64,000 nucleotides of DNA from Actinomucor elegans (taxonomy: Eukaryota > Mucoromycota > Mucoromycetes > Mucorales > Mucoraceae), in contig JAMSLZ010000003.1 in assembly GCA_026027325.1 (NCBI GenBank), positions 2,480,001 to 2,544,000 on the forward strand. The letters run 5' to 3'. Shown here piece by piece: positions 24,474 through 36,642 of this stretch (position 1 is its first letter; every line of letters begins with the position of its first letter). The position numbers and the translations under genes were made by a program. The notes under the pieces are model-generated. The model saw nothing but the letters and a program-made list of their open reading frames with translations, was not told where the DNA came from and searched no databases.

Positions 24474-27268
24474 ATGCCAGATTCTTTACAACTTTCGGAT
24501 ACTATTGGAAAACGCGTAGATCCAACTTATAGTAAAGTGCTGCATACTAGGTTAACCGAACTATTGCATAGTCAAAACGACAGGTAGCGTTTATTTGCTA
24601 TATCAAAAAATCTCAACTGATATAAATATATGTATAGTTTTCCCGGGTCACAGCCTGTTAGCTTTGAGTCAAAGCATCTTGTAGATATAGAAAGAGAAGA
24701 CTATTTTGTCTGTGAAAAATCAGATGGTGTTCGATATTTGTTATTCTGTCTTCACTCACCAAAAGGGCCTGCTTCATTCCTGGTACTGTATAATATATAG
24801 AATGAAAAGGTGTAGCAAACTAACAATTATACATAGTTTGATCGAAACAAACATTGGTATTATGTACCAAATTTATTATTCCCAGTTCGAGGCCGAGAAA
24901 ATGAATTCTTAAAAGATACTCTAATGGATGGTGAATTAGTACTCGATATTGATGTTCATAAGGTAGGGTTTGATAACAAGAAAGAATGATATATTAAAAC
25001 TGACTATGTATCATAGAAAACTTGGCGATACCTTATATTTGATTTGATGGTAGTGAATGGTTCGACCATTGCTCAGAGATCCTTTAGTTCAAGACTTGGT
25101 GTAAAGTATTTTCAATAAGGCTTATTTGTGTTTTGCATTAACAATAATCTATAGGTGTTACAGCAAGACGTAATTCAACCATTTAATGCTAGAATGAGAA
25201 ATCAAACAGATACTACAAAATTACCACCATTCACGTAAGTATCTACTGTATGGCCTTGCAAGTGGTATTAACACGTGTCATTAGCATTGAACTAAAAAAG
25301 ATGGAGAGAGCGTATGGATTACACTTAGTATTCGATCAAATACCCAAACTAAAACATAAAAGTGATGGCATTATATGGACACCTGTAAAATACCCTTATA
25401 CATCTGGGACATGCGAAAAACTGTAAGCCGATAAAGATCTTCATTGTCCAACAGCTAAACATTTTATTGTAGACTGAAGTGGAAACCGCCAGAGTTGAAT
25501 ACAGTGGATTTCAGAATAGCAGCAAGATGGAGTAAAGAGCATAAGCCAATATATTCAATCGAAGTATTATCAAACGGTGTTACATACAAGTTCTATGATC
25601 ATTTTCAACCTGAACCTGCGTTAGCTACAGAGTAAGGATCCTTTTGAATAAATAAGACATTTATTAAACATGATCATTTATAGGTGGAAGAATCAGTTAC
25701 CAGATGGACGTATAGCAGAATTTAGGTAATGGTAAAAAGTACTTGGGGAACATAAACAAGGACAAGCTATTAATGCAATTGTTAGATATGATCCTCAATG
25801 TGAAGTAACAATCATTGAACAAGGATATGCACCCACTGTAAGAAAAGGTGGCTGGAGGTAATTGCGAGATACATAAGCATATATGATTGCATACTAAACA
25901 TAATGCTATAGATTTGTGCGATTCCGAGATGATAAAAGTACAGCAAATGATGAGATGGTCGTTAAAAAGATCCTAAACAGTATTCAAGATGGAGTTACAA
26001 AGGAGCAATTGTTATTATGTATGGATAGAGTACGAGCTGCTTGGAAAGCAAGAGAAAAAGGTCTACCTATGCCTCCTCTTCCGACAAATCTATCGTTATC
26101 GACCCAGCTTTTACCTGCCTCCTCTTCTACTATAAATACACCAACTTTTACGAGTCCAGTAGTCAATTCACCATCTGCATCAGTATCTTCAACTGGATAT
26201 TTTCGTGACAAAGATGATAGTGCTATATCTGATGAATCACTTGCAATAAAAAGAAAGTCTTCTGCTTCAGAGGATTTGTCTATGCTCTCTATGGCAAAGC
26301 GAAAATCATCCGTCTCATCGCTAAGAGAACAAATAGAACAAGAAGTCAAAGAAGAACCAACAGAAAAAAAGAGATTAAAAGCTGTAGTGGAAGAAGATAT
26401 ACCTGTTAATAATATACAAGAGGAGACTTTACAACAAGAACCTATACAACAATCAATTGAACAAAACCCTGAACATATTTCACACCAGAAGGACAGGCCT
26501 TCCTTTGGTGAACCATTGAAACAGTTACCCATACAAGAGCCACAACAACAACCACCTCTAAAAAGCAGCAACAGTAGTCCTAATGTTCGAAAATCCACTA
26601 CTCGAACAATATCTGCTCCTACTGCAGTTTTAAAACAAAAAGAATCTCCTCCACAACCACGGCAACCTCAATTATCCAATCCTTCTTCGCCTGCAGATCG
26701 AGTCAATCGTCGCTCCAAGTCTATACCACAGTTATCAAATGAAACTGCACCGACAGCGACGAAAAAGCTCAAAGCTTCTTCATCCAGTATTCAAAATTTA
26801 TTAACTACAACAGTTGAGCCAAGTTCAGGTAGCATCAGTAATAGTAACATCAGTAATAGTAACATCAATAGAACGTACGACTTTTCCAATATATTGCAGC
26901 AACAAAGAAAACAAACAGAACACTCCACTATGATTCCAGCCCAAGCGCAGCATCAACAGCAGTATAAGCAGCGTCCACAACAGCAACAGCATCCACAACA
27001 GCTGCAGCAGCACCCACAACAGCAGCAGCAGCCTGTTCAGTTCATTAATTTTCACGTCGAAGGCAGACAAAGCTCAAACAATCATCATCATGTGAATAAC
27101 ACTGCTCAGCATGCTAATACCAATAATCATGTACTAATTATTCGAAGCGAAAGTAACAGCCAACCTTCCCCTCCGTTGAATCCAGTTCATATTGCTCCTC
27201 CACCGCCTCGTCACCAAAAGCAGCAACTACAGCAACTACAGCAGCAACAGCAGCAACAGCAGCAACAG

Positions 27269-27309
<41 letters not shown>

Positions 27310-27316
27310 GCAGCAA

Positions 27317-27384
<68 letters not shown>

Positions 27385-27763
27385 GCGTATATGGAAGACA
27401 AATGTAAAATATGAAAGTCATCCTCAGCATGCTACTGAACAATCTTTTACACCTTATAATATTGTTTCTTCTGGACCTCCTTACCAACATTCATCTCAAA
27501 AGCAACCTTCTCAACCACCTCCACCGCCTTCTTCTTACTATAATCAACCTTATCCTCAACCTCCACCGCCTACACCGTTATATGGTTATCACCCTCATCG
27601 CCGTTATGAGCAACAGGTTGCTCATCCATATCCGTCTCAACAACAACCGCAACTGCTGCATATGCAACTACCTCAGCAGAAGCAGTCTCAGCAGCAATCA
27701 GTTCAACCTAGCCCCAAAAGAAAGAATAGTCAAAAAGCAAAATTGGACTTCATATTGAATTGA
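24474..27763 (+). CDS. mRNA capping enzyme (GTP:RNA guanylyltransferase) with long Q/P-rich C-terminal extension
   Basis: Ten exons (24474-24583, 24638-24782, 24837-24962, 25017-25100, 25155-25234, 25285-25422, 25473-25631, 25684-25725, 25786-25857, 25912-27763) total 2808 nt, 935 residues. Nucleotidyltransferase motifs are in order: motif I EKSDG with the GMP-accepting lysine at K64, motif III around LMDGELV and YLIFDLMVV, motif [10 protein letters not shown], motif V LKWKPP, and the OB-fold end [12 protein letters not shown] typical of Ceg1/Pce1. It transfers GMP to the 5' diphosphate end of nascent nuclear mRNA. Family members are about 400 residues. Here roughly 540 extra residues follow the last motif: serine-rich, then Q-, H- and P-rich, including about 49 uninterrupted glutamines, ending in a basic [11 protein letters not shown]. 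There is no RNA triphosphatase domain, as in other fungi. Confidence 0.94.
27221..27385 (+). repeat. CAG/CAA trinucleotide tract encoding polyglutamine
   Basis: Fifty-five codons (residues 756-810 of the capping enzyme): six Q/L codons, then about 49 consecutive glutamine codons mixing CAG and CAA. The mixing argues against simple recent CAG expansion, but such a tract is still prone to length change. Confidence 0.95.
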
Positions 27764-29603
27764 TAATATTCTATTTTTACGTATAATAAATAGTACCACC
27801 ACCTAGTTGTGTATACACTCATTGTTTATATGATCTTCCAACAAGTGATATATGTAATAAACTATCGCAAACGATAAATGGTATCCAAATTGTACTATTA
27901 AGAATACACGAGTTTAAAATAAGAACAGTTCCTTTGTTATGTCATTTGAACGATGAACTAGCTGATGCTAGAATCCCATGGACTTCTAAAGAATGAAGTT
28001 CGCTTTTAACATACTCGTGAACTGTATCTTCTCAAAACATTACTGAATAATAAAAATGTAAAGGATTTTACTGTCGATTGTTTCAGAACAAAGGTACGAA
28101 ATAGTGACAGATGTAATTAGCATATTCGAAGTCTTTTTTAGAATCAAGTAGTTCGAGCATGTCGATACAGTTATAAATGTCTTGGTGAGGACCGCTTAAA
28201 AGTTTGCTCTGATATTAATCATATAAAAAGCTATTTTACGAGTTGGACTAATGCTCAAAAGTCTAAAAACCTTCTTGTATAACAAGTTTTTCCATCAGCT
28301 TCAGCATTAGGTTGAACGTAACAGATACGTTCCATTATCTTCCTGTTTCAATATGGTTTTAGCATGAACAAGAAAAGCTCAGGTACGGCAAATAGAGTGT
28401 ATCGAAAGCTTTAGTTGGTAGAGGTTTAGATGGATAAGTACAAAGTCTGCAGAACGAGAACAAGGATATTACATAATAAGATGTGACATTTGGCAGAGAT
28501 AGGCTGAAAGATCATCAGTAGATCATAATATCAAATTATACGAAGTACGTTTCATTTGAGAGTTAATCAACGACAAACAGAATAGATAAATTGCGCTTTA
28601 TCTATAAAAGATCTTGACACAAAAGTTTAGTCCGAAGTATTTGTCAGAAGATGCAACCTAAACCGAAATTGATCGAAAGGTCTTTAATAGATTAAATATT
28701 CCACCTCTATCATTTTTACCCTTGACCGCAAAAGAGTTTTATAGGCTCTGTTTCTTATGTTCCTGATCGGCCTCAGGTGAATAAAGGTATTTTAAAGTAT
28801 CATGCGCCCAATTGAAGTTTAAAAAGTAAATACATATATTCTGTTAAATTATACGAAATGAGTTATAATTGAATTCCAAAATTTGCCCTTTATCATGAGA
28901 ACACTAACAACCGAAGGAAATCAGGAATTGTCCTTAAATTATTAGATGATATATTAAGTTGTGCATAGACTCTGTTGATACTTGTCGTGTCTGTTTATAG
29001 ATCCGTGGTATCAAAAGCGGATCAAAACTCCTGCTTCAGAGTAGGCCAGTAGGCTAGGGGATGATGGTTTAGTTGAGCGCCTGTGACCAACCGATAATGG
29101 AAGTTATATGAGCTAAGAATTATTTCTTGAAGCTTACAGCAATAATGTATTAATAAAAATGTAGAGATAAGTACAAAGTTCACTAACAAAGTTTATCAGA
29201 GTTTTCTGGCGTGTCGAATAGTGTAAAAGGTTGTTTAATGCTAGTCTATAGAGAAAATAATTCCTTCATTTTAACATTATTTTTCGAACTATCAGTTATA
29301 TATTGTCAGCTCAAATTTTTCAGAGAAAAAAATATCCAAGCATATATCTCAATGTAAGAAGTGATTACTGTATTAGGAATCGTGTCCTGAAATGACATGC
29401 CTACAGCCAAATAAATTCATCTATTAACGCGTTTGATTTTTTGCTGCACGCGTTCTTTGAGAGCTTGTGACTGCTAGTTGATGAGACAGCTGTTGATTGC
29501 CATTATATTTTTTTTTCTTCCTTTGTTCCTTTCTTTAGTTGACTAGTATCTGTTTTACACTCATAACGATATTTTTTATTGTTTTTTTTCTTATTTATTT
29601 CAA
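27764..29603. other. Intergenic spacer
   Basis: About 1.8 kb without a recognisable gene or long open frame. A copy of the dispersed repeat (CCGAAATTGATCGAAAGGTC) lies near 28649-28690. Confidence 0.6.
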
Positions 29604-31208
29604 ATGAGTCACAATACAAGTGAAAATAATGAATTAGCAGAAGATGAATTTATTGTAAGTATTTTTTCTTTAGGAATGTTAAGTTGACATGTTAAGCTAA
29701 GCTTATTACATAATAGGTTTCGCGCGTAGCAGGCGTAAAAATGGAGGCAAGATATAGTATAACAACGATTACATAAGATACTTATACATGTATATAGAAC
29801 GGCTATCGATATTTTCTCATTGAGTGGGATGGATATGAGTTGACAGACAATACTTGGGAAGAGGAAAGCAATGTCTACTCAGAGACAGCTATCAATAAGT
29901 TTGTTTCCACCTGCGCCAAACAATATCATAAAAGGCCATCAAAGTCTATTTTGAAAAGCCAACAAAAGCTTCTACTACATAATACATATGATCCAGACAC
30001 CAACACTTATTTCAAACCCAGAACCCAACCAAACATAGCCCCCGCCACTACAACTACTAAAGTCATTTCTACCACGACTACTACCTCTTTAAACACGCTT
30101 GCATCTTCTAAACGAGCCTCTACTGGGATCTTTCATCAACAACGGCGTTCTAACAAGAGACTCAAGGAATCTATCGAATGTGAAACAGAATCTGTCGTAG
30201 TTTCCAAGCCTTTAAACGAAATCAGACAAGGTATCGCGAACCTGTCCATAGAAACATGTCGCGCATTTGAAAAAAATATTGAAGACATTAAACAGTCTGT
30301 TAAGGTAGGTTATATATATAAGACACATTTCTTTATTCAACATTACTGAATTTTATCCGCCCTAGATTGACCATCCCATTGTACAAGTGGCTCACAATTA
30401 CCAAAAGCGAAATATACCACTATATCAAATACATAATCTAAAAAGCAAAGTGACAATATTGAACGAAGTTGATTCAGAAGTACCCAATAATTTCATTTAT
30501 ATCGATCAATTGAAATACACTTCGCCTGTGCAGCCACCAGATCCAGACTTTTTACCTGGCTGCGGTTGCCCGCGACACGGAGAATGTAAACGCGGCTGTC
30601 ATGATGTAGTTGCTTACGATGATCACGGTAGATTACTCATTGATCAAGGTACAGCCATTTACGAATGCAATCAAGCTTGTGAATGTGGACCAAAATGTAA
30701 GAATAGAATAGTACAGCGAGGCAGAAAGGTTCCATTGCAAGTTTTCAAGACAGTGGCGAAGGGCTGGGGCGTTCGTAGCACTCAGTTCATTCCCAAAGGT
30801 ACATTTATTGAAGAATACGTTGGAGAAGTGATTACAGTAGAAGAAGGCGATACAAGAGGTGTAGTCTATGATAAACTGGGATGTAGTTACTTGTTTGATA
30901 TGGATTTCGCTCAATCCGAATTGCCAACCAAATACGTGATTGACTCATTTGTCTTGGGCAATGTAAGTCGGTTCTTTAATCACTCCTGCTCACCAAACCT
31001 TGAAGTGTATGCAGTATTCTATGATAGTGCTGATAATCAGATGCATCGGTTAGCCTTTTTCGCAAAGCGAGACATTAACAAGGACGAAGAACTGTGCTTT
31101 GATTATAACGGAAGAAGAGATGTTGCAAATCATGAAGATGTAGAAGATGCGGCTCGATATTCCTGCCATTGCGATGCTGAAGAGTGTCGCAAGTGGATTT
31201 ACCAGTAA
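29604..31208 (+). CDS. Chromodomain SET histone H3K9 methyltransferase (Clr4/Suv39/KMT1 type)
   Basis: Exons 29604-29654, 29717-29746, 29798-30304 and 30366-31208; 476 residues. An N-terminal chromodomain spans about residues 15-55 (DEFIVSRVAG..., then GYRYFLIEWDGYELTDNTWE). It only aligns to the family if intron 2 (29747-29797) is a GC-AG intron. A basic, T-rich linker follows. The pre-SET Cys cluster (GCGCPRHGECKRGC, YECNQACECGPKCKNR) is at about 240-310. The SET domain has the catalytic motif RFFNHSCSPNLEV and the LCFDYNG tyrosine, and a post-SET CHCDAEEC ends the protein. By family it methylates H3 lysine 9 to build heterochromatin, with the chromodomain reading the same mark. A nuclear enzyme. 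Confidence 0.94.
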
Positions 31209-31542
31209 ATAAGAAAACAGAACATATATGAAGGAAGCAATACCCGTTGAGATTCTATCTTTCTTTCTTTTTCTCTCTCTCTCTTTTATAGTACACAACA
31301 CCTTTTAAAATAAACTAATGAAATAAAGTGAATCACCATCATAAAAGATCCATTGATAATAATAAGATCAGTTTTCAAACTCAACATCTTTTAATGCATC
31401 AATGCATCTACTGTACAGTCAAAAAGTATGACCAACATCTTGACAGTCACTTTTTTTTCAATCTGTCAAGGTCACCTTTATAAAGGCTAAAGGTACCTTT
31501 TTCTCTTTCTTTCAACCCCAACCTTTTTTAATTTCTTTCAAT
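31209..31542. other. Short intergenic/promoter region
   Basis: 334 bp between the methyltransferase stop and the purine enzyme start. It holds pyrimidine-rich stretches and a TATA-like element but no gene. Confidence 0.6.
31479..31484 (+). promoter_or_regulatory. TATA box of the ADE17-type gene
   Basis: TATAAA occurs about 60 bp upstream of the ATG at 31543, followed by a CT-rich stretch as in strongly expressed fungal genes. Motif match only. Confidence 0.45.
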
Positions 31543-33770
31543 ATGTCTCAAAAGATTGGTTAGTTGATAAAGAAAAAATAAAACGCGTTTATTTGGGAAA
31601 ACGCGGAATATCAGTTGAAATCTAATTGATTCTTGCAGCTATCCTTTCCGTCTATGACAAGACTGGCTTACTCGAGTTTGCTAAGGATCTTCACGCGTTG
31701 AACGTTCGTTTGCTCGGTTCTGGTGGAACTGCAAAGCTCGTTCGTGAAGCTGGCATTCCTATTGGGTATATATCACAAGCCTTTATCTTATTCTATGTGA
31801 ACTTCTTACTTACTGTTGTATCTCTCTCTATATATAGTGACGTCTCTGAAATTACCAAAGCTCCAGAAATGTTGGGCGGCCGCGTCAAGACTCTTCACCC
31901 TGCTGTTCATGGTGGTAAGTGGTACTATAAGATGCATCAGTACCAATACTGACTTTTGGTACGATTAGGTATCTTGGCCCGTAATATTGAAAGCGATGAA
32001 AAGGATCTTGCTGAACAACATATTGAAAAGATCGACATTGTTGTTTGTAACCTCTATCCTTTCAAGGAAACCATTGCTAAGCCCGATGTCACTATTCCCC
32101 AGGCTGTTGAAGAAATTGATATCGGTAAGTGTTTATGTTTATATCCTTGTTTGTAAACATCTCTAACGTTTCATTTTTAGGTGGCGTTACCTTGCTTCGT
32201 GCTGCTGCCAAGAACCACGCTCGTGTTTCCATTGTATCTGACCCTTCTGATTACTCCAAGATCATTAGCGAGCTCAAGAACGGTGAAATCACTCAAGAAA
32301 CCCGTAACTTATTGGCTTTGAAGGCTTTCAACCAAACTGCTGATTATGACACTGCCATCTCTGATTATTTCCGTCATCAATATGCCAAAAACTCTGCCAT
32401 GATGCCTCTTCGTTATGGTGCTAACCCTCATCAAGCTCCTGCTCAAATCTTTGTCAAGGATGGCAAGTTACCTGTTCAAGTCTTGAGTGGCTCTCCTGGT
32501 TACATTAACTTTTTGGATGCCTTGAACTCTTGGGCTCTTGTCAAGGAACTCAAGGAAGCCACTGGTATTGCTGCCGCTGCTTCTTTCAAGCACGTTTCTC
32601 CTGCCGGTGCTGCTATCGGTCTTCCTTTGAATGAGATCGATCAAAAGGTCTATCAAGTTGATGACTTGAAGGTTCCCTTGACCCCTCTTGCCAATGCTTA
32701 TGCTCGTGCTCGTGGTGCTGACCGTATGTCTTCTTTCGGTGACTTTATTGCTCTTTCTGACAAGGTTGATGTCGCCACTGCCAAGATCATCTCTCGTGAA
32801 GTCTCTGACGGTGTCATTGCTCCCGACTTTGAGCCTGAGGCTCTTGAAATCCTCAAGACTAAGAAGGCTGGCAAGTATTGTGTTCTTAAGATGGACCCCA
32901 CCTATGAACCTGAGCAACAAGAGCTCAGACAAGTATATGGTTTGTATTTGGAGCAAAAGAGAAACAACTTCAAGATTGATGAATCTCTTTTCACCAACAT
33001 TGTTTCCAAGAACAAGAACGTAAGTGGAATCAACTAGGAAAAGTAATGGTTTTGTATTGACTTTGGTGAATATGTATATATATATATAGTTGCCCAAGGG
33101 AGCTGTTAATGATTTGATCGTTGCCACTATTGCTCTTAAATATACTCAATCCAACTCTGTCTGTTATGCCAAAAACGGTATGGTTATTGGTCTTGGTGCT
33201 GGTCAACAATCGCGTATTCATTGTACTCGTCTTGCTGGTGATAAGGCTGATAACTGGTAAAAATTGTTTAATAGCTACAAAGGCACAAGAATATTAACCT
33301 TTTTTTTTATTTTTTATTCGTGAATTAGGTGGTTGCGCCATCACCCCAAAGTTCTTGCTTTCGATTTCAAGAAGGGTACTAAGCGTGCTGACAAGTCTAA
33401 CGCTATTGATCTCTTTGTCACTAACCAAACTGGCGAAGTAAGTAACACCTAAAGATGATCATGAAAAAAAGTATGACTAACTTAGTAATATTAGGGTGTT
33501 GAGCGTGAAGCTTGGGAAGCCAACTTTAACACTGTTCCTGAACTCTTGACCGCTGAAGAGCGCAAGGAATGGATGAACAAGTTGACTGATACTGTTGTAT
33601 CTTCTGATGCTTTCTTCCCTTTCTCTGATAACATCTACCGTGCTCACCGCTCTGGTGTCAAGTATATTGCTGCTGCTTCTGGCTCAGTTCAAGACAATGT
33701 TGTTATCGCTGCTGCTGATTCTAACGATATGGTCCTTGTCCATACCAACTTGAGACTTTTCCATCATTAA
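31543..33770 (+). CDS. ADE17: Bifunctional AICAR transformylase / IMP cyclohydrolase (purine biosynthesis)
   Basis: Eight exons (31543-31558, 31639-31765, 31838-31914, 31969-32124, 32181-33019, 33090-33256, 33329-33437, 33495-33770) total 1767 nt, 588 residues, matching the ~590 residues of ATIC/Ade16/Ade17. The N-terminal MGS-like IMP cyclohydrolase domain ([35 protein letters not shown]) is followed by the AICAR transformylase domain ([15 protein letters not shown], the catalytic-type [28 protein letters not shown]) and the canonical end [28 protein letters not shown]. It catalyses the last two steps of de novo IMP synthesis in the cytosol. Coding sequence uses more C-ending codons than neighbouring genes, consistent with high expression. 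The symbol follows yeast; ADE16 and ADE17 are not separable here. Confidence 0.97.
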
Positions 33771-35198
33771 ATTGATTGAAAACCTTTGTTTATTGTAATA
33801 ATCTTCTGTATAGTATTTAAATAAAAAGAGACAAAAAATAGTGTCTTTCTTTTTCACTGATTTAATTAGAAATGAATAAGTATAGAAACATGTTTAATGT
33901 GATGGAAGTATTGTACGTACAGAGTTTTGTACAGGAATTGTGGTTGTTTATTCTGGGCATGAAATAATTGAGATCGACCGAGAGATTTAGAAATGAATTA
34001 TTCCTGTGGTAGCAATACAGCATTATTCATTGTTAATCATTGACCACTATACTAAATTCAGTGCTCTGAAGTTAAATAAAGCTCCTAATAAATGCAGTGA
34101 CTCATCCTGTGCAAGGAACACTTGTCAGATCTGATCTTTGACTGGGATTTATCGAGGAATCTATACATCAATTATATTAATACAATCTTTAAAGTTACTT
34201 TCTGAAATAAAAGTTCACAATAGATGTTGCAGCTTATTTTGAGTATGGAAAACCTGTTAAACAAGATATCTGACCGAGATTGGTTGAGAGATCTATAGAT
34301 CTACAGATCCTTTTTTTTTTTCTTATTCTACAAATCTAGATTGTCAATAATATATGAAGTTTACAGTTCATCGCTAAATTGAATATAATCATTGTACCTG
34401 AGTCAAAGAATTAGCTGCAGTAGGTTCATTCCTTTATTTTAAACATGTATTAGTCATCAGATCGGCATTGAACTGGAGTTGATTGAGGAATGTAGGAACA
34501 TTAGCAACGAGGTGATTTCTGAATACTTTCGAGGGATACCCTTAGAGTCAAATTTTCTGACTTCGCTTTTTATTTAATTGAGCATGATCTATCAACAACA
34601 TAAATTTAACTTGGTTGTTTAAATATATTTTGTAAATTTTTATTGTATATAAAGCACTCGAGTTTTGGTTGTATCTATAAAATTTGCGAGATAGTGTTTT
34701 ATTAAAGATAACCCTATGAATTCACATCCATTTTAAGCTATGAGATGTGCGTGCGGTTGATTTATATAAATTTTGTTGATCTACAATCTTTCACTACTAA
34801 AATAGTTCCGGAGCGAGCCTTTATGGAAGGGGGAGGACCATGATTTTTAGCCTCCGTAACCAATCAAGGTCTCAAGTACTAGGCGTCGCGTCGTCTGAAA
34901 GAGTGAAATAACCTTTGCAGTTGATTTTGGTATTCGCCAAATCAATTACTTGATCATTGAAGTATATGCAGAATTCGAAGGCCTTTTTTCTCTCTTGATC
35001 TAAATATTATCAAATAGTATCTAACGCGTAACAGGCTATAGACAAGAGTAAAAGAGTTCAGTAGAGGGAATGTGGCGGAGGTCAAACCGAGCCAGAGAGA
35101 TACACAGCCTACGCTTACAGGCTTAAAACTTTCCTTTTTCTTTTTTCTTTCTCTCTCTCTCTTTTTTTTTTACTGTTTGAACAATATAAAGCATTAAA
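33771..35198. other. Intergenic spacer with dispersed repeat copies
   Basis: About 1.4 kb without a gene. Two degenerate copies of the dispersed motif (CCGAGATTGGTTGAGAGATC near 34275 and GAACTGGAGTTGATTGAGGA near 34471) are present. A CT-rich tract at about 35128-35171 precedes the calcineurin B start. Confidence 0.6.
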
Positions 35199-35838
35199 AT
35201 GGGTCAATTCGGTTCACAGCTCGAAGATATGGTTAATTCCTCCAACTGTAAGTGATTTCGGGTTTTTTAATGTTTCAATCAAGTTGACTAATTAACTTGG
35301 AAGTTTCGGCAGAAGAAATCCAACGCCTTTACAAGCGTTTCATGAAGCTAGATAAAGACAATTCAGGCTCTATTGACAAGGATGAGTTTCTTTCTATTCC
35401 TCAAATTGCCACTAATCCTTTAGCTTCGCGTATGATTGCTATATTCGACGAAGATGGTGGAGGAGATGTTGATTTCCACGAGTTTATTAAAGGTTTAAGT
35501 GCATTCAGTGCTCGTGGAAACAAAAGAGAGAAGCTCGAATGTAAAGTATTGCTTTTTTTTTTTTTTAGATTATCTGCAGTGTAAAAACTTACACTCTCAT
35601 AGTTGCGTTCAAGGTGTATGACATGGACAGAGATGGATTCATTTCAAACGGCGAACTGTTTCTCGTACTCAAAATGATGGTTGGAAGTAACTTGAAGGAC
35701 AATCAACTACAGCAAATTGTAGATAAGACTATCATGGAAGCAGACAAAGACGGTGACGGAAAAATTAGCTTTGAAGAGTTCTTGGTTATGGTTGAGAATA
35801 CGGATGTAGCAAAGCAAATGACACTCGAAAGCTTCTAA
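35199..35838 (+). CDS. CNB1: Calcineurin regulatory subunit B
   Basis: Exons 35199-35247, 35304-35540 and 35603-35838; 173 residues, the usual size. It begins MGQFGSQ, giving an N-terminal glycine suited to myristoylation. Four EF-hands follow, each with intact acidic ligands: [36 protein letters not shown] and [12 protein letters not shown]. The sequence matches calcineurin B throughout, including [12 protein letters not shown] and [10 protein letters not shown]. It binds the catalytic A subunit and is needed for the Ca2+/calmodulin-activated phosphatase; in Mucorales calcineurin controls the hyphal/yeast switch. Orthology is clear. Confidence 0.97.
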
Positions 35839-35999
35839 CTGAACCTCTCCCCCCCATTGATAGCATAAATATATATACACAATCACTAACTCATTCCATT
35901 ATAATATGTAAAACCCCATAGTCAAAGCAGCCCTTTTTTTGAAAAACAATATTATGTAATATATAAAAGGATGGTATACTATTTACAGTGCTTTCTGTT

Positions 36000-36500
36000 T
36001 CAAACAATGTCTACCTCAGCATCTTCATCTTCTTCATGTTGTTGTTTACTACAGACTTCCTCCTTCTCGATTTCTTTGCAGTAATCTTCTTCGTCTTGTA
36101 AAGCAAGCGCAAGTGCTAAATCATCTTCTTCGTTATCGCTGTCAATATCTTCGAGCGATTCCAAAAAGTCTTCACCGTCAGCTTCGCATTGCGCAACTAG
36201 CTCTTGAAACCATAGATCTAAACACTTGTCGCTTTCGTCTTTCATCAATCTAGCCTCCGTGTTTGATTCATCAGCCGAGAGACTTTCAATTTCAAGCATA
36301 AGTAGTCGAAGTGAACTCAAAAGTTCAGCAGAGATCTCACCAGATGACGGTGTTGATTTGATTTGAGTGAGAATGTCTGTTAGATCCGACAATAGGTTAT
36401 TATCATTGCGCATACGCTTGGTTTCTACACTTTGATTATCATCTTGGTCTATTGATAAACTACGTTTACGATCTAAGACTTCAGTCGAGCTTGTTGACAT
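36000..36500 (-). CDS. Hypothetical acidic protein
   Basis: A single open frame of 166 residues, start taken at MSTSSTEVLDRKRSLSIDQD; an upstream in-frame ATG at 36557 would add 19 hydrophobic residues. The N-terminal part has a short basic KRMR stretch. The middle is a predicted helical segment with DILTQIKSTPSSGEISAELL and LRLLMLEIESL. The C-terminal third is strongly acidic (EDIDSDNEEDDLALALALQDEED), which gives the protein a low predicted pI. I do not recognise a family. Real coding is supported by length, a single uninterrupted frame and compositional bias. It ends only about 160 bp from the convergent calcineurin B gene. Confidence 0.6.
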   Translation of the reverse strand: MSTSSTEVLDRKRSLSIDQDDNQSVETKRMRNDNNLLSDLTDILTQIKSTPSSGEISAELLSSLRLLMLEIESLSADESNTEARLMKDESDKCLDLWFQELVAQCEADGEDFLESLEDIDSDNEEDDLALALALQDEEDYCKEIEKEEVCSKQQHEEDEDAEVDIV

Positions 36501-36642
36501 TTGGAATAGGAAGGTAGTATTACTAGTAGAAAATAACAAAAAGCATACGAAGAACACTGTTTTTTGGATGTAGAACCAGTAAATATATATATTGATTGCG
36601 TAGATGGTGGCTTATTTACAAGTAAATTTTATTTCTTTATGA

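Noticed and set aside
27138..27490. Poly-A/V, poly-S/N and poly-L frames
   Set aside because: Shadow frames of the CAG/CAA tract in the capping enzyme.
33771..35198. LTR retrotransposon around the repeat copies
   Set aside because: No reverse transcriptase or integrase coding and no paired long terminal repeats were seen.
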